46,521 nt of DNA, taken from Collinsella sp. (GTDB taxonomy: Bacteria > Actinomycetota > Coriobacteriia > Coriobacteriales > Coriobacteriaceae). Shown here piece after piece: positions 16,900 through 25,986 of the stretch; positions within the stretch are counted from its first letter, which is position 1; each line of letters opens with the position of its first letter. The stretch spans positions 1 through 46,521 of the forward strand of contig DXMU01000024.1 of assembly GCA_019414025.1 (NCBI GenBank). The letters are read 5' to 3'. The notes under the pieces are model-generated. The model saw only the letters and a program-made list of their open reading frames with translations. It had not been told where the DNA came from and did no database searches. A program made the translations under genes and the position numbers.

Positions 16900-18323
16900 G
16901 AATCTGCTTGGTACTCGAGGGTTGCTACCCTTATGTGCACGGCGGCGTATCTACCTGGATGCATGGCTATATCCAGGCCATGCCCGAGCACGAGTTCGTG
17001 CTGTGGGTGATTGGCGCGCATGCTGCCGACCGCGGCAAATTTGTCTACGAGCTGCCCAGCAACGTGGTCGAGGTGCACGAGGTGTTCCTGGACGATGCCC
17101 TGCGGCTTTCGGGCGAGCAACATGAAGCCAGTTTTAACGACCGCGAGCGCGAGGCGCTACGCCGCCTGGTGTCGCTCTCCAATCCGGACTGGGACGTGCT
17201 GTTCGATATCTTCCAGCGCCGTCGCGTGCATCCGCTCTCGTTTTTGCAGAGCCGCACGTTTATGGATATCTTCCGCGACGTGTGCCTTGCCGAGTACCCC
17301 TACACGCCCTTCGCCGACGCATTCCACACCATGCGCTCTATGCTGTTGCCGGTGCTCTACCTGCTGGGCAGCGAGGTGCCGGTTGCCGATGTGTACCACG
17401 CTATCTCGACCGGCTACGGCGGCCTGCTCGCCTGCCTGGGCTCAAGCGTTCACCATGCGCCGGTGCTGCTCACCGAGCACGGCATCTATACCCGCGAGCG
17501 CGAGGAAGAGATCATTCGCGCCGACTGGGTGGTGCCGTCGTTTAAGGACCGCTGGATTCGCTTTTTCTACCTGCTTTCGGAGGAGATCTACCGCCGCGCC
17601 TTCCGCGTGACGAGTTTGTTCCATAACGCCCGCAAGACGCAAATCGATATGGGTTGCGATGCAGACAAATGTCTGGTCATCCCCAACGGCATCCAGTTCG
17701 ACTGCTTTAAGGACATTCCCTTAAAGCCCGATGACGGCTGGGTGGACATTGGCGCGGTGGTGCGCCTGGCGCCCATCAAGGACGTCAAGACTATGATCTA
17801 TGCCTTTTTTGAGCTGCACGAGCGCCTGCCCAAGGTGCGCCTGCACATCATGGGCGGCGTGGACGACGAAGAGTACGGCACCGAGTGCCACGCGCTGGTC
17901 GAAACCCTGGGCGTGCGCGACCTGATCTTTACCGGCCGCGTCAACGTGGTCGAGTACATGGAAAAGCTCGACTTTACCATTTTGACGAGCATCTCCGAGG
18001 GCCAGCCGCTCAGCGTGCTGGAGTCGCTTGCCGCGTGTCGTCCCTGCGTGACGACCGAGGTGGGCTGCTGCCGTGAGTTGCTCGAAGGCGCTCCGGGCGA
18101 TGACTTTGGCGTGGCAGGTTTTGTGACGCCGCCTATGTATCGCAAGGGCTTGGCCGATGCCATGGAACGCATGTGCACAAGCCGCGCCCGTCGCATTGAG
18201 ATGGGGGAGCGAGGCAAGCGTCGCGTTGCCACGTACTTTTTGCACGAGCAGATGCTCGCCAACTATCGCGCGCTGTACGACGTGACGGCGCAAGCGTTTG
18301 ACCTGCCCAGAGAGGGGGAGTAG
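16896..18323 (+). CDS. pelF: PelF glycosyltransferase (GT4 family)
   Basis: 475 residues, GT-B fold. The N-terminus RICLVLEGCYPYVHGGVSTW is the classic PelF opening, and the C-terminal domain carries the GT4 EX7E motif EGQPLSVLE in LTSISEGQPLSVLESLA. PelF is the soluble synthase that polymerises N-acetylhexosamine from UDP-sugar and works with the PelDEG membrane complex. Its ATG overlaps the pelA stop by four bases. Length and motifs are as expected and no defect is seen. Confidence 0.93.
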   Translation: MRICLVLEGCYPYVHGGVSTWMHGYIQAMPEHEFVLWVIGAHAADRGKFVYELPSNVVEVHEVFLDDALRLSGEQHEASFNDREREALRRLVSLSNPDWDVLFDIFQRRRVHPLSFLQSRTFMDIFRDVCLAEYPYTPFADAFHTMRSMLLPVLYLLGSEVPVADVYHAISTGYGGLLACLGSSVHHAPVLLTEHGIYTREREEEIIRADWVVPSFKDRWIRFFYLLSEEIYRRAFRVTSLFHNARKTQIDMGCDADKCLVIPNGIQFDCFKDIPLKPDDGWVDIGAVVRLAPIKDVKTMIYAFFELHERLPKVRLHIMGGVDDEEYGTECHALVETLGVRDLIFTGRVNVVEYMEKLDFTILTSISEGQPLSVLESLAACRPCVTTEVGCCRELLEGAPGDDFGVAGFVTPPMYRKGLADAMERMCTSRARRIEMGERGKRRVATYFLHEQMLANYRALYDVTAQAFDLPREGE

Positions 18324-18326
18324 CCG

Positions 18327-19871
18327 GTGGCCGGAATCGGTTTTGAGCTCAAGCGCCTGTTTAGGCGCAAGGGCCTGTTTGCCACGATGCGCGCCTATGG
18401 CTACGCCGGCATTGTGTGCACGGGCCCGATGCTGCTGGGCGTGCTGCTCCAGGTGGGTATCTTGGTGCTGTGCGGTCTGTGGGGCGTGGGACGCGCCAAC
18501 CAAGACCTGCTGGTGTGCATGGTGACCTATACGCTGCTGGCGTCGCTCACGCTCACGAGCTTTTTCTCCATGCCGGTCACGCGCTTTTTGGCTGATATGT
18601 TGTTTGCCGAGCGCGAGGACGAGATTCTGCCCTCGTTTTGGGGCTCCAATGCTGTCATGCTCGTTGCGGGCACGGTGCTCTACGGCGTCTTCCTGCTGTT
18701 CTCGGGCGCCACGCTGCTGCAGGGGCTGCTGTGCCTGTGGCTGTTCAACATTATGATCGTCAACTGGAACGGCATGAGTTACCTCACGGCCATCAAGGAT
18801 TACCGCGGTATCCTATGCAGCTTTGCGGCTGCCATTGGCGTGGCGTGCCTGTGCGCCCTGGCCGCGCTGGCGCTGGGACTGCCGCCGGTCGAGGGCCTGT
18901 TGGCGTCAATTGCTCTGGGCTACGGCGTCATGCTCGCCTGGGACGTGGTGCTGCTGTACCGTTATTTTCCTCAGAGCGACCGCAGCCCCTGGCTCTTTTT
19001 GCAGTGGCTCGATCAGTTTATGCCGCTGGCGCTCACGGGCTTGTTTACCAACCTGGGTCTCTTTGCGCACTTGGTGATAATTTGGGCCGGTCCCATTGGC
19101 GTGCAGGTCAAGGGCTTGTTTTATGGTGCGCCCTACCACGATGTGCCGGCGCTCATCGCGTTTTTGACGATCCTGGTCACGTCCGTCAACTTTGTGGTCT
19201 CGGTCGAGGTCAACTTTTATCCGCGCTATCGCGACTACTACAGCCTGTTCAACGACGGTGGCGTGGTGGGCGACATTGTGGTGGCCGAGGAGGAAATGCT
19301 TGCCACGCTCAATCGAGAACTGCGCTTTTGTGCGCTCAAGCAGCTGTTTGTGACTGCTGCGGTCATTTCGCTCGAGACCACGGTGCTGTCGGCCCTGCCG
19401 TTGGGCTTTAACAACCTGATGCACGGTTATTTTCGTACGCTGTGCGTGGGCTATGGCCTGTATGCCGTGGGCAATACGGTGATGCTTATCTTGCTGTACT
19501 TTACCGACTATAAGGGGGCCGTGCTGGCTTCGGGTCTGTTTGCCGGTGTGGCTGGGCTGGCGACTGCGGTGTCGTTGCTTTTGCCGCAGCAGTTTTACGG
19601 CTTTGGCTTTTTGTTGGGTGCGGCGGTGTTTTTTAGCGTGGCGCTGCTGCGACTCGATACCTATACCGCCAACTTGCCGTATCGTATCCTGAGCCAGCAG
19701 CCCATTGTGGCGACCGACAAAACGGGTCGCTTTACACAGCTGGGCCGCTTGCTCGACCGTGCCGAGCAGCGCTATGAGGAACGCCGTCAGCAGGGCGAGC
19801 CGCATGGCGCGTTTGAGCGCGCGGTGGTTCGCTTGTACCAAAAGCATTGGGGAGGTCCTGATGACCGATAG
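18327..19871 (+). CDS. pelG: PelG polysaccharide exporter (MATE/Wzx-like)
   Basis: 514 residues with about a dozen hydrophobic helices and the N-terminal AGIGFELKRLFRRKGLF typical of PelG. It is the predicted channel carrying the growing chain across the cytoplasmic membrane as PelF makes it. GTG 18327 lies three bases after the pelF stop, preceded by GAGAGGGGGAG. Its end overlaps the start of the CotH-like gene by 11 bases. In single-membrane bacteria no PelB/PelC exit pore is needed, and none is found here. Confidence 0.92.
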   Translation: MAGIGFELKRLFRRKGLFATMRAYGYAGIVCTGPMLLGVLLQVGILVLCGLWGVGRANQDLLVCMVTYTLLASLTLTSFFSMPVTRFLADMLFAEREDEILPSFWGSNAVMLVAGTVLYGVFLLFSGATLLQGLLCLWLFNIMIVNWNGMSYLTAIKDYRGILCSFAAAIGVACLCALAALALGLPPVEGLLASIALGYGVMLAWDVVLLYRYFPQSDRSPWLFLQWLDQFMPLALTGLFTNLGLFAHLVIIWAGPIGVQVKGLFYGAPYHDVPALIAFLTILVTSVNFVVSVEVNFYPRYRDYYSLFNDGGVVGDIVVAEEEMLATLNRELRFCALKQLFVTAAVISLETTVLSALPLGFNNLMHGYFRTLCVGYGLYAVGNTVMLILLYFTDYKGAVLASGLFAGVAGLATAVSLLLPQQFYGFGFLLGAAVFFSVALLRLDTYTANLPYRILSQQPIVATDKTGRFTQLGRLLDRAEQRYEERRQQGEPHGAFERAVVRLYQKHWGGPDDR

Positions 19872-21630
19872 AATGATGTCTCGCCGCCGTCTGTTTGAGG
19901 CGGCTGCCGGTGTGCTGTTGCTTTCGGGCTGCTCGGTGCAGGAAGACTCCTCGACCAAAAAAGTCAAAAAGCAGGACGAGATCAAAAAGGCCGAGGCCTC
20001 GGACGGGACTAAGCACCTGCGCGATAAGGACGAGCTGTACGAGGTCTACGACGACTCGGGTATTGTGACCATGTACCTGACGGTCTCGCGCGGCAACAGC
20101 TCCGAGAACACCGACCACAGCTGGGCCGAGATCAACACGTACTCGGTGTATGACTATGCCGGCATGGGCGTGACGCGCTATCAGGTTATGGGCCTGCTGC
20201 GGCCGGGCGACGAAGACGGCCCGGTGGCCGGCGAGGTCGGCTATGGCGAGGAAGCGCCCAATGCCACCGTGCAGGTGCGCGGCCAGACGTCGAGCGGCTA
20301 CGCGCAGAAGAATTATAAGGTTGAGCTCAAGAAGGGTAAGGGCACCTGGCGTCAGCAGCGCGCGATTGCGCTCAATAAGCATATGGGCGAGGGCATGCGC
20401 TTTCGCAACAAGATGGCCTACGACCTGATTTGTGGGATTCCCCAGATGATGGGCCTTCGCACGCAGTTTGTGCACCTGTGGGTGTGCGACCAGACCGAAA
20501 AATCTAACGACACCTTTGAGGACTACGGACTGTTTACGCAGGTGGAGCAGCTCAACAAGACGGCGCTTAAGGCACATGGCCTGGATAAGAGCGGGCACCT
20601 GTATAAGGTGAACAGCTTTGATTTCCATCGCTTCGAAGATACCATTAAGCTGGCGGATGACCCCGACTATAACCAGACGGCGTTTGAGGGCATGCTCTAG
20701 ATCAAGGGCGATTCGGACCATACCAAGTTAATCGAGATGCTCGATGCGCTCAACGACGATACGCAAAAGATCGACGATGTGCTCGACACCTACTTCGATA
20801 CCGAGAACCTGGTCTATTGGATGGCGTTTCAGATCTTGACGGGAAATTGCGATACGCAGAACCGTAACTGCTATCTGTACAGCCCGCTTAACTCAAATAC
20901 CTGGTACTTTTTAGATTGGGATAACGACGGCATGCTGCGTAAGCTGGAGCTTTCTCTTACCGGGTTTTCGGACTACGCGAGCTGGGAGCGCGGCGCAAGC
21001 AACTACTGGGGTAACGTGCTGTTTAACCGCGCGTTGCGCAGCAAGTCGTTCCGCAGCGAACTCGACCGTGCCGTCAAGGACTTGCGCTCGTATTTGACCG
21101 AGACTCGCCTGACCAAGATGATCAAGCACTACCGCGAGGTGACTGAATCCCTGGTCTTTGCTTCGCCCGATATCGACAATCTGCCTGTCACCAAGGACCA
21201 ATACGAGCAGATCGCCGCGGCGATTCCCTCCGAGATCGAGGAGAACTACAAGAGCTTTCGCGAGAGTTTTAAAAAGCCCATGCCGTTCTACATCGGCGTG
21301 CCGCAGATCGATAACGGTAAGCTGCGCATTAACTGGGATGCGTCCTACGACTTTAAGGCGCGCGACATTCGCTACACTGTAGAGCTAGCGCGCGACTATG
21401 CCATAAGCGACGTTGTCTTTAAGGCCGAGGACGTGCTGCTTCCCGAGGTGACCTGCGATGCGCCCGATGCCGGCCAGTATTTTGTGCGCGTGCGTGCCAC
21501 CAACTCCGACGGCTTTACGCAAGATGCGTTTGACTACTATGTGACTGACGACGGCAAGCACTACGGCATGAAGTGTTTTTACGTGCAAGACGGCGGTAAG
21601 GTCGTGGAGGACACGTATGAGGAGGGCTAG
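19861..21630 (+). pseudogene. CotH-kinase-like lipoprotein gene interrupted by an in-frame TAG
   Basis: The frame from ATG 19861 encodes a lipoprotein: a twin-Arg-like SRRRLFEAAAGVLLLSGC with a lipobox Cys, then a CotH-type fold with VQVRGQTSSGYAQKNYKVEL near residue 140. At codon 280 (20698-20700) the frame meets TAG, yet the same frame continues in good protein text (IKGDSDHTKLIEMLDALNDD) to 21630, including the metal-binding-type LDWDNDG near 350. A GAG or AAG codon changed in one base would restore about 589 residues. CotH proteins are atypical protein kinases; here it would act at the surface on the Pel machinery. The stop removes the DWD part, so the first 279-residue product should be inactive unless read through. 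Confidence 0.85.
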
Positions 21631-22408
21631 CGCGCTGCTTGAGCGCTTGGCGGCTCCGCCTGTGCGTACCACGCAGGAGCGTTACCGCCACGAGCTCAAA
21701 TATCTCATTAACGAGGGCGAGCACGCCGCGCTTGCCTGTCGCATGGCGCCGGTATTTAAACTGGACAAGCATGCGCGGGCGGGCGGTTACACCATTCGCA
21801 GCCTGTACTTTGACGACTACTGCAACTCGGCCTACGAGGAAAAAGACGCCGGCATTCTCATGCGCAAAAAGTTTCGCGTTCGCATCTATAACGGCAGCGA
21901 CAAGGTGATTAAGCTCGAGCGCAAAAAGAAGTACGGTAGCTGGATCTATAAGGAGGACGCGCCGCTCACACGTGGCGAGTTTGAGCAGATTCTGGCTGGC
22001 GACTACGGCTTTTTGCTGAGGAGCCCCTATCCGATCTGTCGCGAGTTCTACATCGAGTGCATCTGCAACATGATGCGCCCGCGGACCATCGTGGACTACG
22101 AGCGCGAGCCGTGGGTGATGGATGAGGGCACCGTGCGCATTACGTTTGACATGAACGTGCGTGCCGCGGTGGGAAGCTTCGATATCTTTGACGCGACGCT
22201 GCCCGCGCTGCCGGTCCTGGAGCCCGGCAAGCTGGTGATGGAGGTCAAGTTTACGGAGTTTTGCCCGCAGCTCGTGCGCGATATGGTGCCGCCGGGCGCG
22301 GCCGAGCTTACGGCGGTCTCCAAGTACTGCCTGTGTTACGAAAAGACCGCCTACCTGCGCGGTTTTAACTACTGGGAATCGGATTTTGAGAACCGAGGGG
22401 ATATTTAG
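21617..22408 (+). CDS. VTC-domain (triphosphate tunnel, polyphosphate polymerase-like) protein
   Basis: 263 residues. The signature elements of the VTC/CYTH tunnel are all visible: ERYRHELKYLI at the start, IRSLYFDDY, FRVRIYNG, KLERKKK, a TIVDYEREPW segment, RITFDMN and LVMEVKF near the end, supplying the alternating basic and acidic residues that line the tunnel. Such domains make or handle polyphosphate or nucleotide triphosphates. The start overlaps the CotH reading frame by 14 bases, so it is co-translated with it. The partner is probably the DUF4956 membrane protein next door. What substrate it uses in a Pel operon is not known. Confidence 0.88.
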   Translation: MRRASALLERLAAPPVRTTQERYRHELKYLINEGEHAALACRMAPVFKLDKHARAGGYTIRSLYFDDYCNSAYEEKDAGILMRKKFRVRIYNGSDKVIKLERKKKYGSWIYKEDAPLTRGEFEQILAGDYGFLLRSPYPICREFYIECICNMMRPRTIVDYEREPWVMDEGTVRITFDMNVRAAVGSFDIFDATLPALPVLEPGKLVMEVKFTEFCPQLVRDMVPPGAAELTAVSKYCLCYEKTAYLRGFNYWESDFENRGDI

Positions 22409-22411
22409 ACC

Positions 22412-23077
22412 ATGAGCACCAGGGACTTTTTTAAGAACTCCGTCTTGGAGGCGTTTGGCCAGGTCGACCCTGCCAAGATCGGCCTTTCGCTGCTCGTGGC
22501 GCTCGCCATGGGCATCCTGATCTATTACGTGTACAAGCGCTTTTTTACCGGCGTGGTGTATTCGCGTAGCTTTGCCGTGACGCTCGTGGGCATGTGCGTG
22601 CTTACCTGCATGGTCACGCTCGCGATCTCGACGAACGTGGTCATCTCGCTCGGTATGGTCGGTGCTCTGTCCATCGTCCGCTACCGTACGGCGGTCAAGG
22701 ACCCGCTCGACCTGCTGTATCTGTTTTGGGCCATTACCACGGGCATTACGGCCGGCGCCGGCATGTATGCGCTCGTGGGGCTCACGGCGGTGGTGATCGT
22801 GGTGATGATCGCCGGCTTTGCGAGCCACCAGGACAAGTCGCGCGTGTACATGATGGTCATTCACTACACGGGCCAGACCACCGGCGACGATATCGTGCGT
22901 GCATTTGGGCGCACCAAGTTCACCGTTAAGTCCAAGACTATGCGCGGCGACAAAGTCGAGATGGCCGTGGAGGTATTCTCGGACGGCGTGGACATGCCCT
23001 ATGCCGACGCGATTCGCACGCTCGATGGCGTTGAGGACCTGACCCTCATCCAGTACAACGGCGAGTATCATGGATAA
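22412..23077 (+). CDS. DUF4956 family membrane protein
   Basis: 221 residues with about four transmembrane helices in the first 140 residues, the DUF4956 hallmark GALSIVRYRTAVKDPLDLLY near 88-107, and a soluble C-terminal domain. These proteins are regularly encoded beside VTC-domain proteins and CotH kinases, suggesting they form a membrane unit that accepts or exports the VTC product; the function has not been shown. It starts three bases after the VTC stop and is the last gene of the operon. A long hairpin element follows at 23117-23225. Confidence 0.88.
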   Translation: MSTRDFFKNSVLEAFGQVDPAKIGLSLLVALAMGILIYYVYKRFFTGVVYSRSFAVTLVGMCVLTCMVTLAISTNVVISLGMVGALSIVRYRTAVKDPLDLLYLFWAITTGITAGAGMYALVGLTAVVIVVMIAGFASHQDKSRVYMMVIHYTGQTTGDDIVRAFGRTKFTVKSKTMRGDKVEMAVEVFSDGVDMPYADAIRTLDGVEDLTLIQYNGEYHG

Positions 23078-23116
23078 CTATGTTCCGGTGTTCTAACGAA
23101 CGCCGGACCGCTCGAC

Positions 23117-23225
23117 GCTGCGCGGGCATCTGCCGGGCGATCTGCCGCTCAAACCGTCGCTCGCGTACATGAAGTACGCTTCGCTCCTCTTTCGCGGCAC
23201 CTCGCCACGGCAGCTGCCCGCTCGC
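23117..23225. repeat. Long GC-rich hairpin element after the pel operon
   Basis: An imperfect inverted repeat: the left arm 23117-23148 pairs with the right arm 23193-23225 (shared cores CGGGCA, CTGCCG and GGCGA). A perfect apical stem GCGTAC-ATGAA-GTACGC occupies 23163-23179. It fills the space between the DUF4956 stop and the LacI gene. It may end pel transcription, though there is no T run. A similar architecture occurs before leuS (30908-31025). Confidence 0.6.
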
Positions 23226-23285
23226 TGACGTTTGCTCGACCTGGGTGATATTGATTTATCCGAAGCGCCGTCACGGGTATCATGG

Positions 23286-23299
23286 TGAAAGCGATTTCA
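23286..23299. promoter_or_regulatory. LacI-family operator upstream of the regulator gene
   Basis: TGAAAGCGATTTCA is a near-perfect palindrome with the central CG of LacI-family operators. It lies 16 bases before the GTG start of the regulator and differs in only two positions from the two sites before the PTS gene, so autoregulation is likely. Confidence 0.7.
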
Positions 23300-23314
23300 A
23301 TGACAGGGGTGCTC

Positions 23315-24295
23315 GTGGTAAAGATGAAAGATGTGGCCGAGTTGGCTGGCGTTTCGAGCGCCGCGGTCTCGCGCTACCTCAACGGTGGATATATCTCGGC
23401 GGACAAGGCCGAGCGCATTAAGCAGGCGATTGAGCTGACCGGATACGTGCGATCTAGCCAGGCTCGCGCGCTGCGCACCGGTTCCACCAAGCTCATCGGC
23501 GTCATCGTACCTAAGATTAACTCGGAATCCGTGAGCCGCATTACCGCCGGTATTGGCCAGGTGCTCGGTCGCCGTGGCTACCAGATGCTGCTTGCCAATA
23601 CCGATAACGCCCCCGATCGCGAGCTCGAGTACCTCGATTTATTCCAAAACCACCCGGTCGATGGCATTGTGCTGGTGGCAACCATGATCACCGACGAGCA
23701 CCGTCGCGCGATTGAGTCGTGCCGTGTACCCATTGTGTTGATCGGCCAACATGTCGAGGGTGCGGCGTGCGTCTATCACGACGATTACGAGGCTGCCTTT
23801 GAGCTGGGCCGTGCGCTTGCGGGTCGCGTGGACGGCAAGATCGCCTACATTGGAGTTACCGAAGAAGACCGCGCGGCTGGTTATGACCGCCGTCGCGGTT
23901 TTGAGGCCGGTTTGCGCGCCGCGGGTAACCCACTCGATGCTGCCTTGATTCGCCTGGGCTCGTTTACGCTCGACTCGGGCTATCGCGCCGCGCGCGAGCT
24001 GCTTGCCGATGCCCCCGATGTTTCGTTTGTCGCCTGCGCGACCGACACCATGGCGGCGGGCGCGCTGCGTGCCATCGATGAGGTTCGCGGTATGGGCGAG
24101 GGCATACACCGCGTGAGCGGTTTTGGCGACAACGCGTTTTTGCGCGCGCTGACGGGCGGCATTCCCACCGTGCATTATGGCTACCTGACCAGTGGCGTCG
24201 AGGCGACCAATATGTTGCTCAACACGCTCGATGGCGTGGAGGGGGAGGGTGGTCTAAAGACGCTCAAGCTCGGCCATCAGCTTATGAATGTCTAG
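23315..24295 (+). CDS. LacI-family transcriptional repressor (ScrR-type)
   Basis: 326 residues. The N-terminal helix-turn-helix reads MKDVAELAGVSSAAVSRYLN and is followed by the hinge YVRSSQARALRTGSTKLIGV and a periplasmic-binding-protein-like sugar domain. It sits upstream of a PTS EIIBC gene and a GH32 hydrolase gene, so it should repress sucrose or fructoside uptake until a phosphosugar binds. Three matching operators (23286-23299, 24384-24397 and 24410-24423) support this. GTG 23315 is preferred because AGGGGTG is just upstream; ATG 23324 is possible. An earlier ATG at 23282 would place the operator inside the gene. Confidence 0.87.
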   Translation: MVKMKDVAELAGVSSAAVSRYLNGGYISADKAERIKQAIELTGYVRSSQARALRTGSTKLIGVIVPKINSESVSRITAGIGQVLGRRGYQMLLANTDNAPDRELEYLDLFQNHPVDGIVLVATMITDEHRRAIESCRVPIVLIGQHVEGAACVYHDDYEAAFELGRALAGRVDGKIAYIGVTEEDRAAGYDRRRGFEAGLRAAGNPLDAALIRLGSFTLDSGYRAARELLADAPDVSFVACATDTMAAGALRAIDEVRGMGEGIHRVSGFGDNAFLRALTGGIPTVHYGYLTSGVEATNMLLNTLDGVEGEGGLKTLKLGHQLMNV

Positions 24296-24383
24296 GCTTT
24301 GGGCACGTCTGCCTGCCTCTGAGCCGCCTCTTTTTGCTTTAAAACTACCTTTCGCCGGCTTTTTCCTACCGTTCACCCTACTG

Positions 24384-24397
24384 TGAAAACGATTACA
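24384..24397. promoter_or_regulatory. LacI-family operator 1 before the PTS gene
   Basis: TGAAAACGATTACA, flanked by CTG and G so that CTGT...ACAG extends the dyad. It is the first of two identical 14-base sites in the leader of the EIIBC gene. Confidence 0.75.
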
Positions 24398-24409
24398 GAC
24401 ATATGAAAC

Positions 24410-24423
24410 TGAAAACGATTACA
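24410..24423. promoter_or_regulatory. LacI-family operator 2 before the PTS gene
   Basis: An exact copy of TGAAAACGATTACA, 26 bases after the first. Two sites at this distance, about two and a half helical turns, may allow cooperative binding and overlap the unassigned promoter. Confidence 0.75.
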
Positions 24424-24479
24424 GTGTAAGTGTCAAAGATGGCCGGGTGCACATGCGCCCGTTGGAGGAAAGGGAAGTC

Positions 24480-25879
24480 ATGGACTACCGCAAATCAGCC
24501 CAAGAGGTGCTCGACAACGTCGGTGGCGCCGACAACGTTGTTTCGGCCGCACACTGCGCCACGCGTCTACGCTTGGTGATTGCCGATAACGCCAAGGTTA
24601 ACAAGGAGGCCCTCGAGAATATCGACGGCGCAAAGGGCGTCTTTGAGGCCCAGGGCCAGCTCCAGATTATTTTTGGTACCGGCACCGTCAACAAGGTCTA
24701 CGACGACTTCATTGCGCTCAGCGGCGTCGAGGCTGCCACCAAGGCCGAGGTCAAGGAGGCCGCGGCGCAGCAGCAGAACATCTTTATGCGTGCCATTAAG
24801 GTGCTCGGCGACGTCTTTGTCCCCATCATCCCCGCCATCGTGGCCTCGGGCCTGCTGCTGGGCATTATGAGCGCACTCAACTTTATGGCCTCCAACGGCT
24901 TTATCGCGCTCGACACCAATAACTTTATCTACAAGATCGCCGACCTGGTCTCGGGCACGTCCTTTGGCATTCTGCAGATCCTGATCGGTTACTCCGCCGC
25001 TAAGGCCTTTGGCGCCAACCCGTATCTGGGTGCCGTCGTCGGTGGTGCATTCATCAACTCCTCGCTGCAGAGCGCCTATACGGTTGCCTCCGAGGGCGTT
25101 CAGACCATGGTCACCGTCATCCCCGGCGTCTACGGCTTTGAGTGGGTCGGTTATCAGGGCCACGTGATCCCCATCGTCATCGCCTGCGCCATTCTGGCCT
25201 TCCTCGAGAAGCGCCTGCACAAGATCGTTCCCGAGATGTTCGACCTCTTTGTGACCCCGCTCGTCTCGGTGTTCGTGACCGTGCTCGTGACTCTTGTTGC
25301 CGTCGGCCCCATCTTTGTCTGGGCTGAGAACGCCATCCTCGGTCTGATCCAGGCCCTGCTGATCCTGCCCTTCGGCATCGGTTCCTTTATCGTCGGCCTG
25401 TTCTATGCCCCCACGGTCGTTACCGGTATCCACCAGATGTACACCGCCATCGACCTGGGCCAGCTCGCCCAGTACGGCGTGACCTATTGGCTGCCCATTG
25501 CTAGCGCTGCCAATATCGCCCAGGGTGGCGCCGCGCTCGCCGTTGCCTTTAAGACCCGCGATGCCAAGATCAAGGGTCTGGCGCTTCCTTCGGCCCTGTC
25601 CGCCTTCATGGGCATTACCGAGCCTGCCATCTTTGGTGTGAACCTGCGCTTCTTTAAGCCCTTCATCGCCGGCTGCATCGGCGGCGGTTGCGGTGCCCTG
25701 GTCTGCGGCTCACTTCGCTGGCTGCCTCCGGCACGGGCGTTACCGGTATCTTCGGTATCCTGCTGTGCCTGGCCCAGCCCGTGCAGTATGCGATCATGTT
25801 TGCGGTTGCCGCGCTGGTTTCCTTTGCCGTCTCGTTTGTCCTGTACAAGGATGAGCCCAAGGCTTCCGAGCAGGCGTAA
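24480..25879 (+). pseudogene. PTS EIIBC transporter (sucrose type), frameshifted near the 3' end
   Basis: ATG 24480 with GGAGGAAAGGGAAG upstream opens an EIIB domain with the phosphorylatable Cys in AAHCATRLRLVI, then an EIIC domain of about ten helices (VFVPIIPAIVASGLLLG, GITEPAIFGVNLRFFKPF). At about 25711-25716 the reading leaves frame: the last normal residues are GGGCGALVC, and the true continuation SLAASGTGVTGIFGILLCLA lies in another frame and ends at 25879. One T lost in CACTTCGC explains it. The unshifted frame would end in a scrambled tail at 25889 without the last helices. No EIIA domain is fused, so a shared EIIA would be needed. Confidence 0.85.
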
Positions 25880-25899
25880 GAGCTTTTGATTGAGGGGAT

Positions 25900-25927
25900 G
25901 CCCGCGGGTTGTATGCTCGCGGGCGTT
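25900..25927 (+). terminator. Hairpin between the PTS and GH32 genes
   Basis: GCCCGCG (25900-25906) pairs with CGCGGGC (25918-25924), followed by GTTT only. The T run is short, so this may be a partial terminator or mRNA stabiliser within the operon, not a full stop. Confidence 0.4.
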
Positions 25928-25986
25928 TCCCGTATCCGGTGCCGATCTCTGGTGCCTTGTTACTTTCGATCCGTTAGGACTTTGAT

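Noticed and set aside
20698..20700. Programmed stop-codon readthrough or amber recoding in the CotH-like gene
   Set aside because: No readthrough context or suppressor tRNA is visible in the window; a simple nonsense mutation is the simpler explanation.
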